NCBI GenBank assembly: GCA_037833965.1
Contig: AP031353.1
Span: 8,372,501 to 8,436,500 of the forward strand
Direction: 5' to 3'
DNA: 64,000 nt
Origin: Marchantia polymorpha subsp. ruderalis
Lineage: Eukaryota > Streptophyta > Marchantiopsida > Marchantiales > Marchantiaceae
The position numbers and the translations under genes were made by a program. The first letter of the stretch is position 1. Each line of letters opens with the position of its first letter. Positions 20,345 through 32,816 of this stretch are shown here, one piece after another. The notes under the pieces were generated by a model. It did no database searches. It was not told where the DNA came from and saw only the letters and a list, made by a program, of their open reading frames with translations.

Positions 20345-22817
20345 TGTCCGGTTCAACGCGCCGTTCAGTTGGCCTTTCTTCCGCTTGTCGGCCTTCAGTC
20401 GCCCGACTCGTAGTCGGCCGACTGTCAGTCCGTCCATCTCCTTCCGAAGGCATTGGTGCCTTCTGCGCAGAGGTATTTGTCGACTTTCCTAGAATCTGCG
20501 CGATTATCTCCTCCTGCGTGGGATTCCGCCGGAGCGGAGTACGCCCGGTCTCCTTAGTACTAGTTGGCATTTTGCGTGCCCTCTGTTTTGGTCGACTGTG
20601 AGGCTCGTGGGTGGGCCGACCACGAGTCGGCGCAGCTGGCACTTCCGGCTGCCTGTCCTCAGGTCTCTCATCCCACTTCCGCTTTCGCGGAATGCGCTCA
20701 CTTCGACGTTCTTCTGCTGCTCTTGCTGGGGCCGGAGCCGGAGACGGACTGGCAGGTTCCTCGTCCGGATCCGTGTCTACTTCGGCCTCCCGTGAGTATC
20801 TACCTGGATAGCTCTGGGTCAGCAGCGGAAACCGTGTCCGCTCTGAATTTGTCAAACATCCCATCGCCCGATAAAACACAATCAAGTAAGGCGAAAGATG
20901 ATTGAGGGTTCCTCCTCTCTCTTCTTGCGCATGTTGGCGCGTCACCTTCCACAGGAGCCGTGCCCAATGCACTGGAGCTCCTGACAACACTAGCTCCACA
21001 AATTCTACCTGCCAACCATGCATGTAAGCGGTCTTGGTCGGCTGCAATATCTGCAGCAATGCAGTCGCGACATTTCTCCGCAATCGATCTTTGTAATCCC
21101 GTGTCCGGAAACCGTTCTTGGGATGCCTGGCAACTTTGAAGAGCTCATTGTAGGAGATTTCTTCCTCCTGGGACACCTTCACGCTATCGGCCTCGAAGAG
21201 GAGATCCCCTTCCTCGCCGGCACACCTGCCCAACACCTGCGCCCAGTTACAAATGTCCCATCTTTCTGGATGTGGACGGAATCCGCGCGAGGGCTTGTGT
21301 CTCTCCTGCAGATACTCGCGCACCATCTCCGGACATGTCCAGTTCCACCCCCATAGAAGGAAATCGAGCTTCAGCCCCAGTAGCACATCTTGAAATGCGC
21401 GTAGACCGATCTGCGGCACCCTGAGTGGAGACACTCGCAGCTGGGGAACCTTTGACATTGCGTTTCCTGCACACACAAACGTTCTCCCTTTCGCTCGCTC
21501 TCTCACAATCGCCACTGCGCGTCGGCCGCTCAAGCACTGACTGCTCACTCTCTCTTCGCTCACGCTCAAGTTCGCTACTCGCAATTCTCTCCAAGGTCTG
21601 TCAAGATCCTCGCGCAACTCGTCTCCGCACTCTCTCCTCTCACTGCAGGTCTCTCCGCCCTTGCGCGTAATCTTGGAAGCTGGAAATCGCAAAATCAAGA
21701 ATGAGAGAATGAGACTGGAGCGCAGTCTTTTCTTCTCCGAATTCAAGAACGTCCAACGTTCTTACTGGTTACAACGTACGCAGCCGGCTATACGGCCTAA
21801 CGGTTCGCCCTTTGCATGCGCGAATTCACGTCTCCGCACTGCGCGCATTCGCATGCGTGAATGTTGAATTCTCCCGCCGCCGCCGCCTTCCGGACTCGAG
21901 TCCGCCGCAGGGTATACGTCGGCTATGTTGTCTTTCCCTAACCCATCCATGACCGAAGGCGCGTCGCCGCTGGCGCGTTCCTTATCCGTCGGCGCCTTGC
22001 TGGAGGCGCACAACCAGTCGGAGCGAATTACGCCCGCGCGCATTCGTACCGCTTATTTTGTCCTTTATGCCTCGTCCATTGCTGACGGCGCATATCCGCC
22101 AGCGCAAATCATGCCAGCGCATCCGGCCATCAGCGCCACGTCGGAGGCGTACATCCGACCGGCGCTTTCCTTCCATGAGCAGTCGCCAAAGGTGCTTCCG
22201 ACTCTGAGTTGGTTTCCTCCCATGAGCGCGCGATTCCGCCGAAGGCGCATCGCCGAGGGCGTACGGGAGTCCTTTCCGGCTGTGAACCCTAGCGCGAACG
22301 GCGCATGTCCGGCTACGAGTTTTCCGACGCTCATAACTTCTCCGTCCCTGATCCATCTCTGACGCTCTTGGGCTCGTTAGAACGAGCGTCCCGAGCTCTT
22401 TCTAATGCGACTTCAACCAACTGGATCTACCGTGTATTCCGATCGTTATGAAGGTTTTCCCTTTCCGCGCTAGCGGCGCATCGCCGAAGGCGCACTCATG
22501 GTCGGACGCCTTCAGAGGTCCGGACCCTTCTTCTGACGTCTTTAGCAAAACCTCCTCCTGAGGTGTCTGCGCCGGAAGCGTAGCTTCCTTATACGCTGGA
22601 AGCGCGTGAGTAGAGACACCTCAGAAAAGGAGCTTTTGCCGAAGGCGCCGAAGACCTTGGCGTTGGTACATCCGACTACGCGATTCTTCGTGACCTCGTG
22701 ACGATCTCATCAATCCACTTTATTTAACGTACCCTTTTCTAACTACAAACACTGCTTCGGTACTAGTTTTCTAAAATTGTTTAAATTCTGCAAAAAAACA
22801 AAAAGTGTGTTACCACA
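20345..22817 (-). mobile_element. Truncated inverted copy of the E-family LTR
   Basis: The reverse complement of this segment matches 15469 to about 17935, covering the LTR start, leader and first 370 codons of the ORF. It breaks within the ORF (after RRVEPD) exactly where the plus copy's terminus GGTTATTACA ends. With 15469-17935 it makes a 2.5 kb foldback whose loop is the rest of the plus-strand LTR. Its outer part, 22438-22817, is identical to 1-380. Confidence 0.75.
20347..21458 (-). pseudogene. N-terminal part of a giant-LTR ORF, truncated by inversion
   Basis: Starting from ATG 21456-21458 this reads the same Trp-rich domain and the first part of the disordered region as the E ORF, with scattered substitutions (for instance SERTRFPLL for AEKTRFPQL). 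It ends at the foldback junction, after which a TAA comes from the neighbouring LTR. It lacks the coiled coil, so it is a fragment, although the conserved N-terminal domain is intact. Confidence 0.75.
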
Positions 22818-24020
22818 AGCTCGAACCCCCACCTGGACTACAAACGCTGAAAGGAGTTTAGGCTCACATAGGTCAGGTTCATCTCATGATTATGCCCGGA
22901 ATGTTTTTTATTTGCTATGGATCCTGTTAGAATACAAGATAAGGGGAGTCTAGATAGACTGCCCTCTTTGAATCAAAACAAACTTACGACAGAAGGAAAT
23001 TCAAATATCTTGTACGGGGTGATAGCATGAATCTAAACTTAAGATGAACACAGACTGAACATAAATGAATATCTCGTCACTCTTTGGCAGAGAACTGTTA
23101 TTATGATCAGAAGCTAGATTCTAGGAAACCACGATGAAATTGTTTATGTTGAGAGGTGATTACTTGGCGTGTCAAGAGATCCCTGACTAACAACAGTAAC
23201 CACGGCCTTCCCACAGACACTTCAATAATTGAACGCTTTGAGCCTAATCATAAGCTAAAATAATGAGCTTAATAATGGGCATGGATGCTACGGTTGCGAA
23301 AGAGGATAACCTTTCGGAGCCCTTTGAACTCGGGAAGGTTCTTTTCCTTTTTCGCTTATTTGGATTGAATGAACTTTTCAGGTCGACGAAAGGCCCGTCA
23401 ATCCCTCCATCGCTAGCCGAAAAGCGTTAGATGGGTGAATGCATCAAGAATCTTGAGCAAGACTTTGAAAACCGAGGACCAGAAAGGAATAAAATGCCGC
23501 AGAATGTTCGGTGCGATTGTATAGGTCAGTTGGAATCTAAATCTTTATTTTCTTCTGGTGGGGATTATCTGCGCATGCACCTCATCATCATGAATGGTGT
23601 AATATAGTCAACGCTGGTTCTCAGGTCTGGTCTACTACCAAAGTTTGAGTAGTCCAGTTGACCTTTTGATACGGCCGACGCAAATCAAGTGTAGCCTCTG
23701 TATACTTTTTCACGTGCTATGCATCGCGAGCTTTAGCTCTGTACAATGCTGACGCAAAAGGACAAGATTCCTACCAGATTTCCCGCATGTCACTTTAGTC
23801 AAAGGTGGGGTCCCTTCTCTCGCCACTCTCAGGACGTCTTAAATCCACAGTGAAAAAAGCTGGGATCCCACCTCTCGCCACTACTCCTCACTCTCAGGGT
23901 GTCGTAAATTCATATTGAAAACGTCAAGGCCGATAAAGTACGTACTTTGCGACTAGGATTTGGATGTCGACATGTCCGTATGTACGTGAAAGTATCTATG
24001 TTCATGTCGCGTCTAGTAAG

Positions 24021-25927
24021 GCTCCTCGCTAGAACAACCCCGACCGTATGCTCTCCGGGCTGACGGTATACGTAAACCGTTGTCACCGTCACAGTCACCC
24101 AGCGGTTTTCACCGTCACCGTCACCCGGAGGTTCCGCGCTTCCTGCCCAAGACGAGACCGGCCGGCCTTTCGTCTATCATTTCTTGTGAGGCATTTCTCG
24201 GATTTGCGATGGCGGATCAGGCTAGCTCGGAGATGGCGATTTTTCGAATGATTTCTGCGTAATCGTGAGCTGCAACAAATATGTAATCACGTCTTCCGCT
24301 TCTGTTCCAAGTACACCTCGCTGGATGGATCCGATTACAAGACACGGGATGCGAATTGCAGTGACCGATTTGTATGGATCGAAGGTCGTCAAGGCGGCTT
24401 GAACCGAAACCGACTCAGTCCACCTAATCTCGAGTACAGCATGGCCGGGAAAGAGCCGTAGCGGCTTATCTTTGACTAACTGTAATTAGGAGGCGCAGGG
24501 CTTTGTATTTACATGTGCGCGAGAGGAGTGAAAACAGGAACCTTTTCTGGGGCAGTGATTGCAGGGTCCAAAGAAATCTGAACGTGTTCTGGACTGCCGG
24601 TCTCGAGTGGCTCGTCAACTGGGATGTATGGCTTAGGATCTCGAATCAATAGTGCTGTTTCCTGGAATCCACTCGATTAAGTTTGCCGCTATCGAAAGAA
24701 TCTGCTCTGATAATTGATTTTGAAACTCTTAGAAATGTTAGGAAACGCTCTCGACAAATCTCTCTTTCCCTGCTGACGTGCTGATGGTACTATACATGAA
24801 CTCCGAGACAGAACATATGGTTCTCAGTGAAAACGTTTGCTCTTTAAACATGTGCAAACAACTGTAATCAAAATTTAGAGGTACAAGTTTGTTGTTGGTC
24901 TTAATCTGATACATTAGTGAAACGCTCAGCTCAGACGAGTGATGTCATGTGTGAATCAATGTAGGGATGATTGACTACAAAAACTTGACGAACTTCAAGA
25001 AATTCATAAAGTTAGCTGCAAGGAAATGTATAAAAAGACTCAAACTACATTTTGTGAAAACATATTAAATCACTTGTCTATCTTTAGCTTTGTTCCAGAG
25101 TTGTCCACCGAAATTTGTACCCGTCGAAGGTGAACTTTTCTCGAAACTAGTGACTGAAGGTGGACGTATGGTCCTTCCACCCCGTGTAAATCTAAGCGAA
25201 GGATCTTAATAAAGATCAAAGACCACTGCAGTGGTTCCAATCCTTCATCCACGATTTGAGTTTTCAAGCGTTGGGATCAATTCGTCAAGGTGATTTATCA
25301 TTAAATCTGACAAATTTGTATAAGCTTCGAGTGCGTGCTTACAGTAATGTTTCCAGGATTACTTTGCGACTCCACAAAATGAGATGTCTTCTACCGAACG
25401 TACCATTAACTAAAATGAAAACGTCCCATTCACACGAACTTCTCCCCCTCTGAAACACATCTCCCTACTTCCCTCCCTCCCTCCCCTTCTGAAACATTAC
25501 TCTATCTGGTATTCGTGTCGTGTCCTTCCTGTCTGCTACATGATGGCCTCACTTTCCCTTTGCCCCGACCTGGAGGGCATGGTGAGCCGCGGGTTGCCGA
25601 ATCGATGGCTACTCTGCAACGCGAGTCGCTTGTTGAATAGCCACGAGTAGGAGCACGCAGGCAGCTCTGCGCTCGTGCTGCCTTGGCTTGCGTTGCTCGC
25701 TCGGCCTTCGGATTGTCTTGCCTCAAGCCGGGCCGGGCTCGCGTCGCTTTGCATCGCGCCGACACGTGTCTACCATCGGGTGCACATGTGTCGAATTTTG
25801 ATAACAGAGGGTGCCCGCTCGACGGGTGACTTCTTGAGGCGACGGTGTAAAAGGAGAGACCGTCACAACGGTGACCGTATGCCGTCAGCGCACAGTCATA
25901 CGGTCGGGGTTGTTCTAGCCTGCAGTG
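24021..25927. mobile_element. TIR DNA transposon, copy 2
   Basis: The same element as at 1584-3490, with TAGTAAG at both flanks (24014-24020 and 25928-25934). Identical sequence and position relative to DUF247 show that it was copied with the locus rather than by a second transposition. Confidence 0.8.
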
Positions 25928-26209
25928 TAGTAAGCCACGGTCTGGGTCAACGAGTTCCAGTTGCCCTAGGCGTCAGAGGAGCATAAGATGGATAGGACCG
26001 ACCACAGGCAGTGAACAAACCGAGGACATGAGCAGCTCGAAGCCAATGCCACCACTTTGTGTAGTGAGACGTCATAGATCACAGTCAGTGAGATCGAATT
26101 TGTACTGAAATCGCCCTGAATTTGGAGCTGACCCAAGAGGACTCTTCTCTGTTTTATCATGACCTCATTCTGAAGGAGAGGAGCTTTCCTTTCGTACACT
26201 GAGCTCACA

Positions 26210-27847
26210 ATGAAGAGCAGTTCTATACGGACAGATGACACGATGGAGGGGAGTTCTAGACCAGGACAGTCGGAACCGTGGGTTATGTCGATTCCTGACG
26301 AAGTTAACAAGCATGTCCATGAGATAAGGCAAGCGTATGATCGTGATCAGGGTGGTCACGAAAAGACTTGCATGTACCTGATTCCCCGACGGATATGGGA
26401 TGCTGGCAAAGACGATTATCGAGTGCAGATCATTCATTTTGGATTGTATGGGAGGAACCAAGTTGAGATGGATATTATAGACAAAGTGAGGGTGCGTGTC
26501 GTCTCCAGCTTCATGGAACAGTTTAATTTGAAATGGAAAGGACTTTGCGAGAAGGTGGTGGGCTCAGAAGAGAACGCACAAACGTTCCTAGACTTGTACA
26601 ATGAAACTTTTAGAGATAGACACTTGAATGCTTCGAGCGCCATGTCTAGTCTTACTCTGGATGCTGTATTCCTTACGGTGTTCCTCTGTACCAAGATCTG
26701 CTCCAAGCTGCGAGAACCCTCGGAAGGTCTCGAGCAGCTCCAAGAACTTCGACAGATCTTCACCGAGGTGGGTGTTGCTTCCGATCTTCACCAGATCTTC
26801 TCTGACGTCTGGCTAGTTAAGAATCAGATTCCTCTTGAGCTCATAGGGAAGGTTTTGAGTTTGGTGAAGGATGCTCCATCGCCAGAAGATCTCATCAAAG
26901 CCACTGTCGACGAGGCCCTCAGTAGGTTCAAACTTCCCTGTCCACCCTTTCGACGTGCTGATGTGACACTAGAAATCGAGAAGGCTGATGTCCCTCCTCG
27001 ATTTCTCGATTGCAAGCACTTACTGGAATGTCTCTACAATACCATGTGCCCACCTGGCGAGTCGAACGTAAGTACTCAGCACACTGAACGATTGTCAAGT
27101 GCTAACGAGTGTTGGACAACGTGCGGTCGTATTTGTGGATCGTGCACGAAACATGCCACAACTTCGTCCGGGACAGGGGAACCGCAATCGCAAACTGGAT
27201 CTTTTCAGAAGACAGATAGATGGATATCGTTTAGGAAGGCATTGGAGCTGCAAAAAGCAGGCATCCGCGTGAGGGGCATCGATGCTTGCGTCACGGGATC
27301 AGCATTCGAAAGGTCGACGTTTCATTTCACTGCAGTTTTGTCGCTACCGAAGATCCACGTGACGGTCGATACGAGAAGGATTCTGAGAAATCTGTGCGCT
27401 TATGAGCTCGCAAAGACGACATCCCCTCACAGCCGCAAGCTCATCGGCTACCTCTCGGTGTTAGACCATCTGATCGACACCGCGGACGATGTGAGGTTCC
27501 TGAGAGAGCTTCACAGCTCTGTTCTCTCCGTCTCTCTGCCAGGAGACGATGCCGACCAGCAAGTCGCTGATCTGTTCAACAATCTGCTGCGAGGCTATTC
27601 CAGTACTGATATCCAGTACACGGACGACCTGCGGAAGCTCCACAACGACGTGAGTTTTCTCTTCGAGAACGAGCTCAGAAACATCTCCATACTATATTTC
27701 GGAAGAATCCGGCGCGAGGCCGAGCGCTTCCTCCGCAGGCTTATAGACAGGCCGTGGCTTATGATTTCGCTATCAGCCGCCGCTTCCCTTCTGGCCATGA
27801 CCTGCGTTCAGACAACGTTCACCGTCCTCGGCTACTACTTGCGATAG
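26210..27847 (+). CDS. DUF247 domain protein, copy 2 (intact)
   Basis: Encodes the same 545-residue sequence as the gene at 3773, with IPRRIW, VFLTVFL and NQIPLEL blocks and the C-terminal anchor after DRPWLMISL. Start and upstream context (CTCACAATGAAG) are identical. With the third, broken copy at 29962 it forms a real local tandem array; the first gene is its long-range duplicate. Absolute identity means the duplication is recent, or the two copies are an assembly or haplotype artefact. Function unknown. Confidence 0.85.
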   Translation: MKSSSIRTDDTMEGSSRPGQSEPWVMSIPDEVNKHVHEIRQAYDRDQGGHEKTCMYLIPRRIWDAGKDDYRVQIIHFGLYGRNQVEMDIIDKVRVRVVSSFMEQFNLKWKGLCEKVVGSEENAQTFLDLYNETFRDRHLNASSAMSSLTLDAVFLTVFLCTKICSKLREPSEGLEQLQELRQIFTEVGVASDLHQIFSDVWLVKNQIPLELIGKVLSLVKDAPSPEDLIKATVDEALSRFKLPCPPFRRADVTLEIEKADVPPRFLDCKHLLECLYNTMCPPGESNVSTQHTERLSSANECWTTCGRICGSCTKHATTSSGTGEPQSQTGSFQKTDRWISFRKALELQKAGIRVRGIDACVTGSAFERSTFHFTAVLSLPKIHVTVDTRRILRNLCAYELAKTTSPHSRKLIGYLSVLDHLIDTADDVRFLRELHSSVLSVSLPGDDADQQVADLFNNLLRGYSSTDIQYTDDLRKLHNDVSFLFENELRNISILYFGRIRREAERFLRRLIDRPWLMISLSAAASLLAMTCVQTTFTVLGYYLR

Positions 27848-29282
27848 CAGGCCATAGCAATGGTGAACTCTCCGTCTCGAACCCAGTAACCTTTCAGAGC
27901 TGGCCTTCCGCAAATGGACACGACATGGTTGGTGTCGCAGTCATGTGCTTCATAGATAGATGTAAATGTCGTTGTAATATGCACCATTCAAAGAGCAAGG
28001 AGTGCTCCAATATCTGCTCGATTGAGCTCGATTGAGCGATTGATGAAACCATGAAGCTCCTGCATCGATTGAAAGAATCATGAAAACTGTGTTTGCGTTA
28101 TTAAGTGTGTGGAATGGGTTACTACCGTGATGACTGTTGAAACTCAAGGGCCATTCACAATTGACCATGTCGACCACAACAGTCCAATGTTATAGAGCAG
28201 AGTTATGTGGATTTTCTGCTTCGATTTAGTGCATAACACGTTATTTTGGAGGATTATTTCTGGGAATTCAGTTATGGTCAGAACCGATTGCGTTAGTGAA
28301 CTAGATAGATAGTGTCTTGATTATTTATAACCTTCTTTTCTTTCGAGTTTTTATTTTAATCTCTATGTTATCTTTTGTTTGGCACTAACTTGAGTGTATA
28401 ACTAGTTAACATTAAGTTAAAGTTAACCCTAGGTTTAGCTATCAAATATATATATATATATATTCATTCATATTGGCTTCTCTAATCTTTTGACGCAGCA
28501 TTGAACCTCGATCCCATCAAGAGTCTTCTTGTTGATCTTGTTGTACCTTCGTTCATCACACACTCTTACAGAGACTGCAACTTTACAAGCACATATTTGG
28601 CAATTTAAGCCTGCTGATTGATACAAAGAGGAGCAAGCACTGCGTCATTGATTTCTAGTGTGTTTGTATCATCAACAGCAGCAGTGAATTTAAACCCACC
28701 TCCGGTGGACGATGGGAATGAGCTTGAACTCTCACGGGGCCCCTTAGGCGGAGCTTAAAACAGAGAAGGAAAACCCAACCAGCGATTATACAAATTTACG
28801 ATATTTTAGACCTAGCTTAAAGTTATTGCCTAGAAGAGGAACGAACAAAATTAGAGGTAGTTTTAAAGATCATCTTAAGAAGAACGAGACAATACGAAAC
28901 ACCTCGCGGATTCTCTCATGCTCGATGAAGGTTGCTTAATGTCAGTGGTTAGCAAGATCATATGCCAGCAGTGTTTAAGCAAGAGGAACATATTTGAAAG
29001 AGGCTTCTACAAAATGTACCACGACCACCACATGTATACCCTGCAGACTTCAAGAATCCGGACCCCAACAGCCCATTTCGTGTCAGTTGCACTCGAGCCG
29101 AGTCTTGAGCGATTCCATCTGATCAAGCTTAAATAACCGTACAGAAGCAAAAGCTGATCTTCCTCTGCTCAGTTGGACAACGCCGTTCAACGACTAGGAT
29201 ATCAGTGACGGACCATCGCACTTGTCATGATGCGTCACAGCCAAAGGAAGGAGAAAGTCGTGTTGGAATCTGGTAATCGAAG

Positions 29283-32125
29283 CAACGCTGGTTCTCAGGT
29301 CTGGTCTACTACCAAAGTTTGAGTAGTCCAGTTGACCTTTTGATACGGCCGACGCAAATCAAGTGTAGCCTCTTTACTTTTTCACGTACAATGCATCGCG
29401 AGCTTGAGCTCTGTACAATGCTGACGCAAAAGGACAAGAGATTCCTACCAGATTTCCCGCATGTCACTTTAGTCAAAGGTGGAGTCCCTTCTCTCGCCAC
29501 TCTCACTCTCAGGGCATCGTAAATCCACAGTGAAAAAAGCTGGGTTCCCACCTCTCGCCACTGCTCCTCACTCTCAGGGTGTCGTAAATTCATATTGAAA
29601 ACGTCAAGGCCAATATAGTACGTACTTTGCGACAAGGATTTGGAGGTCGACATGTCCGTATGTACGTGAAAGTATCTATGTTCATGTCGCGTCTAGTAAG
29701 CCACGGTCTGGGTCAACGAGTTCCAGTTGCCCTAGGCGTCGGAGGAGGATGAGATGGATAGGACCGACAGTGAACAAACGGAGCACATGAGCAGCTCGAA
29801 GCCAATGCACCCGCTTGTATCGAGACGTCATAGATTACAGTCAGTGAGATCGAATTCGTATGGAAATCGCCCTGAATTTGGAGCTGACCCAAGAGGACTC
29901 TTCTCTGTTTCATCATGAGCTCATTCTGAAGGAGAGGAGCTTTCCATTCACTGAGCTCACGATGGAGAGCAGTTCTAGACTAGAACTGTCGGCAGCGAGG
30001 GTACAGCCGGCACCGTGGATTCTGTCGATTCCTGACGAGATTAAAAAGGGTGCCATAAGAAAAGGCAAGCGAATGATCGGGATCAGGGTGGTCGCGGAAA
30101 GGCATGCATTAGCCCGGTTCCCCTACGGATTCTGAATGCTGGCAGTGAGGATTATCGCGTGCAGATCATTAATTTGGGATTGTATACGAGGAGCAGGGTG
30201 AAGATGACTGCCATGGACAGAGTGAGGTTTGATGTCGTCAACAGCTTCATGGAACTGTTTGAGTTGAGGTGGGATGTACTTTGCGAGAAGGTGGTGGGCT
30301 CAGAAGAGAACGCACATACGTTCCTAGACCTCTACGATGAAACTTTGAGAGATAGACACTTGGATGCTTCGAGCGCCATGTCTAGTCTTACTCTGGATGC
30401 TGTATTCCTTACGGTGTTACTCTGTATCGAGATATAATCCAAGCTGCCAGAACCCCAGGGAGGTCTGAAGCAGCTCCAAAAACTTCGACAGATCTTCACC
30501 GAGGTGGGTGTTGCTTGCAATCTTCACCAGATCTTCTCTGACGTCTGGGTAGTTCCGAACCAGATTCCTCTTAGGCTCATAGGGAAGGTTTTGAATTTGG
30601 TGAAGGATTCTCCATCGCCAGAAGCTCTCATCAAAGCCACTGTCGACGAGGCCCTCCGTAGGTTCAAACTTCCCTGTGCACGTGCTGATGTCCATCCTCA
30701 ATTTCTCCATTGCACGCACTTGCTGGAATGTCTCTACATTACCATGTGCCCACCTGGCGAGTCGAACGTAAGTCCTCAGCACACTGAACGATTGTCAAGT
30801 CCCAACGAGTGTTGGACAACGTGCGGTCATATTTGTGGATGGTGCACGAAGCATGCCACAATTTCGTCCGGGACAGGGGAACAGCAATCGCAACCTGGAT
30901 CTGTACAAAAGCAGTTTAGGACGGCATCGGAGCTGCGAAAAGCAGGGATCCGCGTGAAGGGCATCGATGCTGGCGTCACGGGCACAGCATTCGAAAGGTC
31001 GACGTTTCATTTCACGGCAGTTCTGTCGCCACCGAAGATCCACGTGACAGTCGATACGAGAAGGATTCTGAGAAATCTGTGCGCTTATGAGCTCGCAAAG
31101 ACGACACCCCTTGACAGCCAGAAGCTCATCGGCTACCTCTCGGTGTTGAACAATCTGATCGACACTGCGGACGATGTGAGGTTACTGAGACAGCTTCAGA
31201 GCTCTGTTCTCTCCGTCTCTCTGCCAGCAGACGATGCCGACCAGCAAGTCGCTGATCTGTTCAACAATCTGCTGCAAAACTATTCCAGTACTGATATCCA
31301 GTACACGGCCGACCTGCGGAATCTCCATTACGACGTGAGTTTTCTCTTCGAGAACGAGCTCCGAAACATCTGCATAAGAAATTTCGGAAGAATCCGGCAC
31401 GAGGCCGAGCGCTTCCTCGGCAGGCTTAAAGACAGGCCGTGGCTTATGATTTCGCTATTAGCCGCCACCATCCTTCTGGCCATGACCGGCATTCAGACAG
31501 CGTACACCGTCCTCGGCTACTACAGGCCATAGCAATGATGAACTCTCCGTCTCGAACCCAGTAACCTTTCAGAGCTGGCCTTCCGCAAATGGACACGACA
31601 TGGTTGGTGTCGCAGTCTATGTGCTAAAGTAATTGTAAACAGATGTAAATGACGTTGTAATATGCATCATTCAAAGAGCAAGGAGTGCTCCTATGTCTGC
31701 TCGATTGAGCTATTGTGATGAAGCCATGAAGCTCCTGCGACGATTGAAAGAATCATGAATACTGTGTATGCGTTATTGCGTTACGTGTGTGGAATGGGTC
31801 ACTACCGTGACGACTGTTGAAACTCAAGGGCCATTCACAATTGACAATGTCGAGCACATGTGATGCGATGTGTGAATATCTGGATTTTCTACTTTGATTC
31901 AGTGCACAAGACGGTACTCTGGAGGATTCTTTCTGTGAATTTAGTTATGGTCAGAACTTATTGCCTTAGTGAACTCGATAGATGGTGTCTTGATTATTTA
32001 TTAGCTTCTTTTATTTCGAGTTTTTATTTTAGTCTCTATTATTATGTTAACTTTTGTTTCGTCCTAACTCGAGTTAGTTCCTAATTAAAATTAAGTTAAA
32101 GTTAACCCTAGGTTTAGTTATCAGT
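29283..32125 (+). repeat. Third DUF247 unit (diverged), without the transposon
   Basis: It starts with the unit head (29283-29700), passes through a single TAGTAAG into the DUF247 upstream region (29701 onward equals 3498 onward), the broken gene and the diverged 3' flank, and ends at a TA tract. It preserves the pre-insertion state of the TIR transposon and shows the natural size of the unit, about 2.8 kb. Confidence 0.8.
29962..31532 (+). pseudogene. DUF247 pseudogene
   Basis: Aligned with the intact copies from ATG 29962 (CACGATGGAGAGC), the frame is lost by small indels after SIPDEI (about 30035-30150), recovered at about 30159, then stopped by TAA near 30435 where the intact gene has a Cys codon (TGC). 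Reading resumes in the same relative frame and continues through the NQIPL block and the C-terminal hydrophobic anchor to the stop at 31532. A shorter protein starting at 30504 would keep the C-terminal half and the anchor but lack the N-terminal DUF247 motifs, so I call it a pseudogene. Confidence 0.8.
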
Positions 32126-32816
32126 GTATATATATATATATATAAAAAGTCAAGAGACATATCGTCCTTGAACAAACATAATAAATTAATTTTGTGGTCT
32201 TATACTTTTGGGTGAATCAGGTCATTTTTGTGTGCTCTTGCGTGGGTTGAGATTCTCAATGTTTCTTGTTGCATTTCTTGAATTTTAATTAACAATGAAT
32301 CTATCAGAGAATTTTAGAAAGAATAATCAAGTTTACAATGCAATGAATGAGGGGAGAAGTTGGAAGTGAATGAATAAACATTCGCTTAATTTCGTATTTT
32401 TAAAACAAAATTTCAAGTATCAAAGCTATTTAGGTTTACTATCATCTAAAGTCAAACATGGTCAATTGTCTCTTGTTCTCAATTCGTTTGTGGGTGATGA
32501 CGACGGACCTAACATGTTGTACAATGCAACTAAGTCTAAAATGAATTTACTTAGCCTAATTAATCTGCTCATATAATGTTAACATGTTAACTCGGCCATT
32601 TCAATCTCAAGCTTAATACCACTCACGAAAAGTCGAAAAGTCGAAAGTAAAACGTTTAAGTTCCAGTACAGTACCTTGAAGTATATCAAATGAGATGAAG
32701 CATGTGAAGAGTCATCATAAAAGTCAATATTGTGAAAACAGCTTAGCATTGTTGGTATCAATGGATTGTTATCTCTGGAATTCCTCAACTCTTGATAAAA
32801 AATAGCAACAACCTAA
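32126..32816. other. AT-rich stretch without a recognisable gene
   Basis: It opens with a short TA tract (about 32126-32143) that closes the DUF247 unit. The remainder is AT-rich with no homology I can name. It may include the eroded N-terminal region of the hAT relic that follows. Confidence 0.4.

Larger units (their letters stand above)
22438..29509. repeat. 7.07 kb direct duplicate of 1-7078
   Basis: Position 22438 corresponds to 1 and 29509 to 7078. In all stretches I compared, the copies agree base for base except for six bases in the TA tract (offset 22437 before it, 22431 after). It contains the LTR end, the flank repeat, the unit head, the TIR transposon, an intact DUF247 gene and the head of the next unit. 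The left limit may lie outside the window. Confidence 0.9.
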
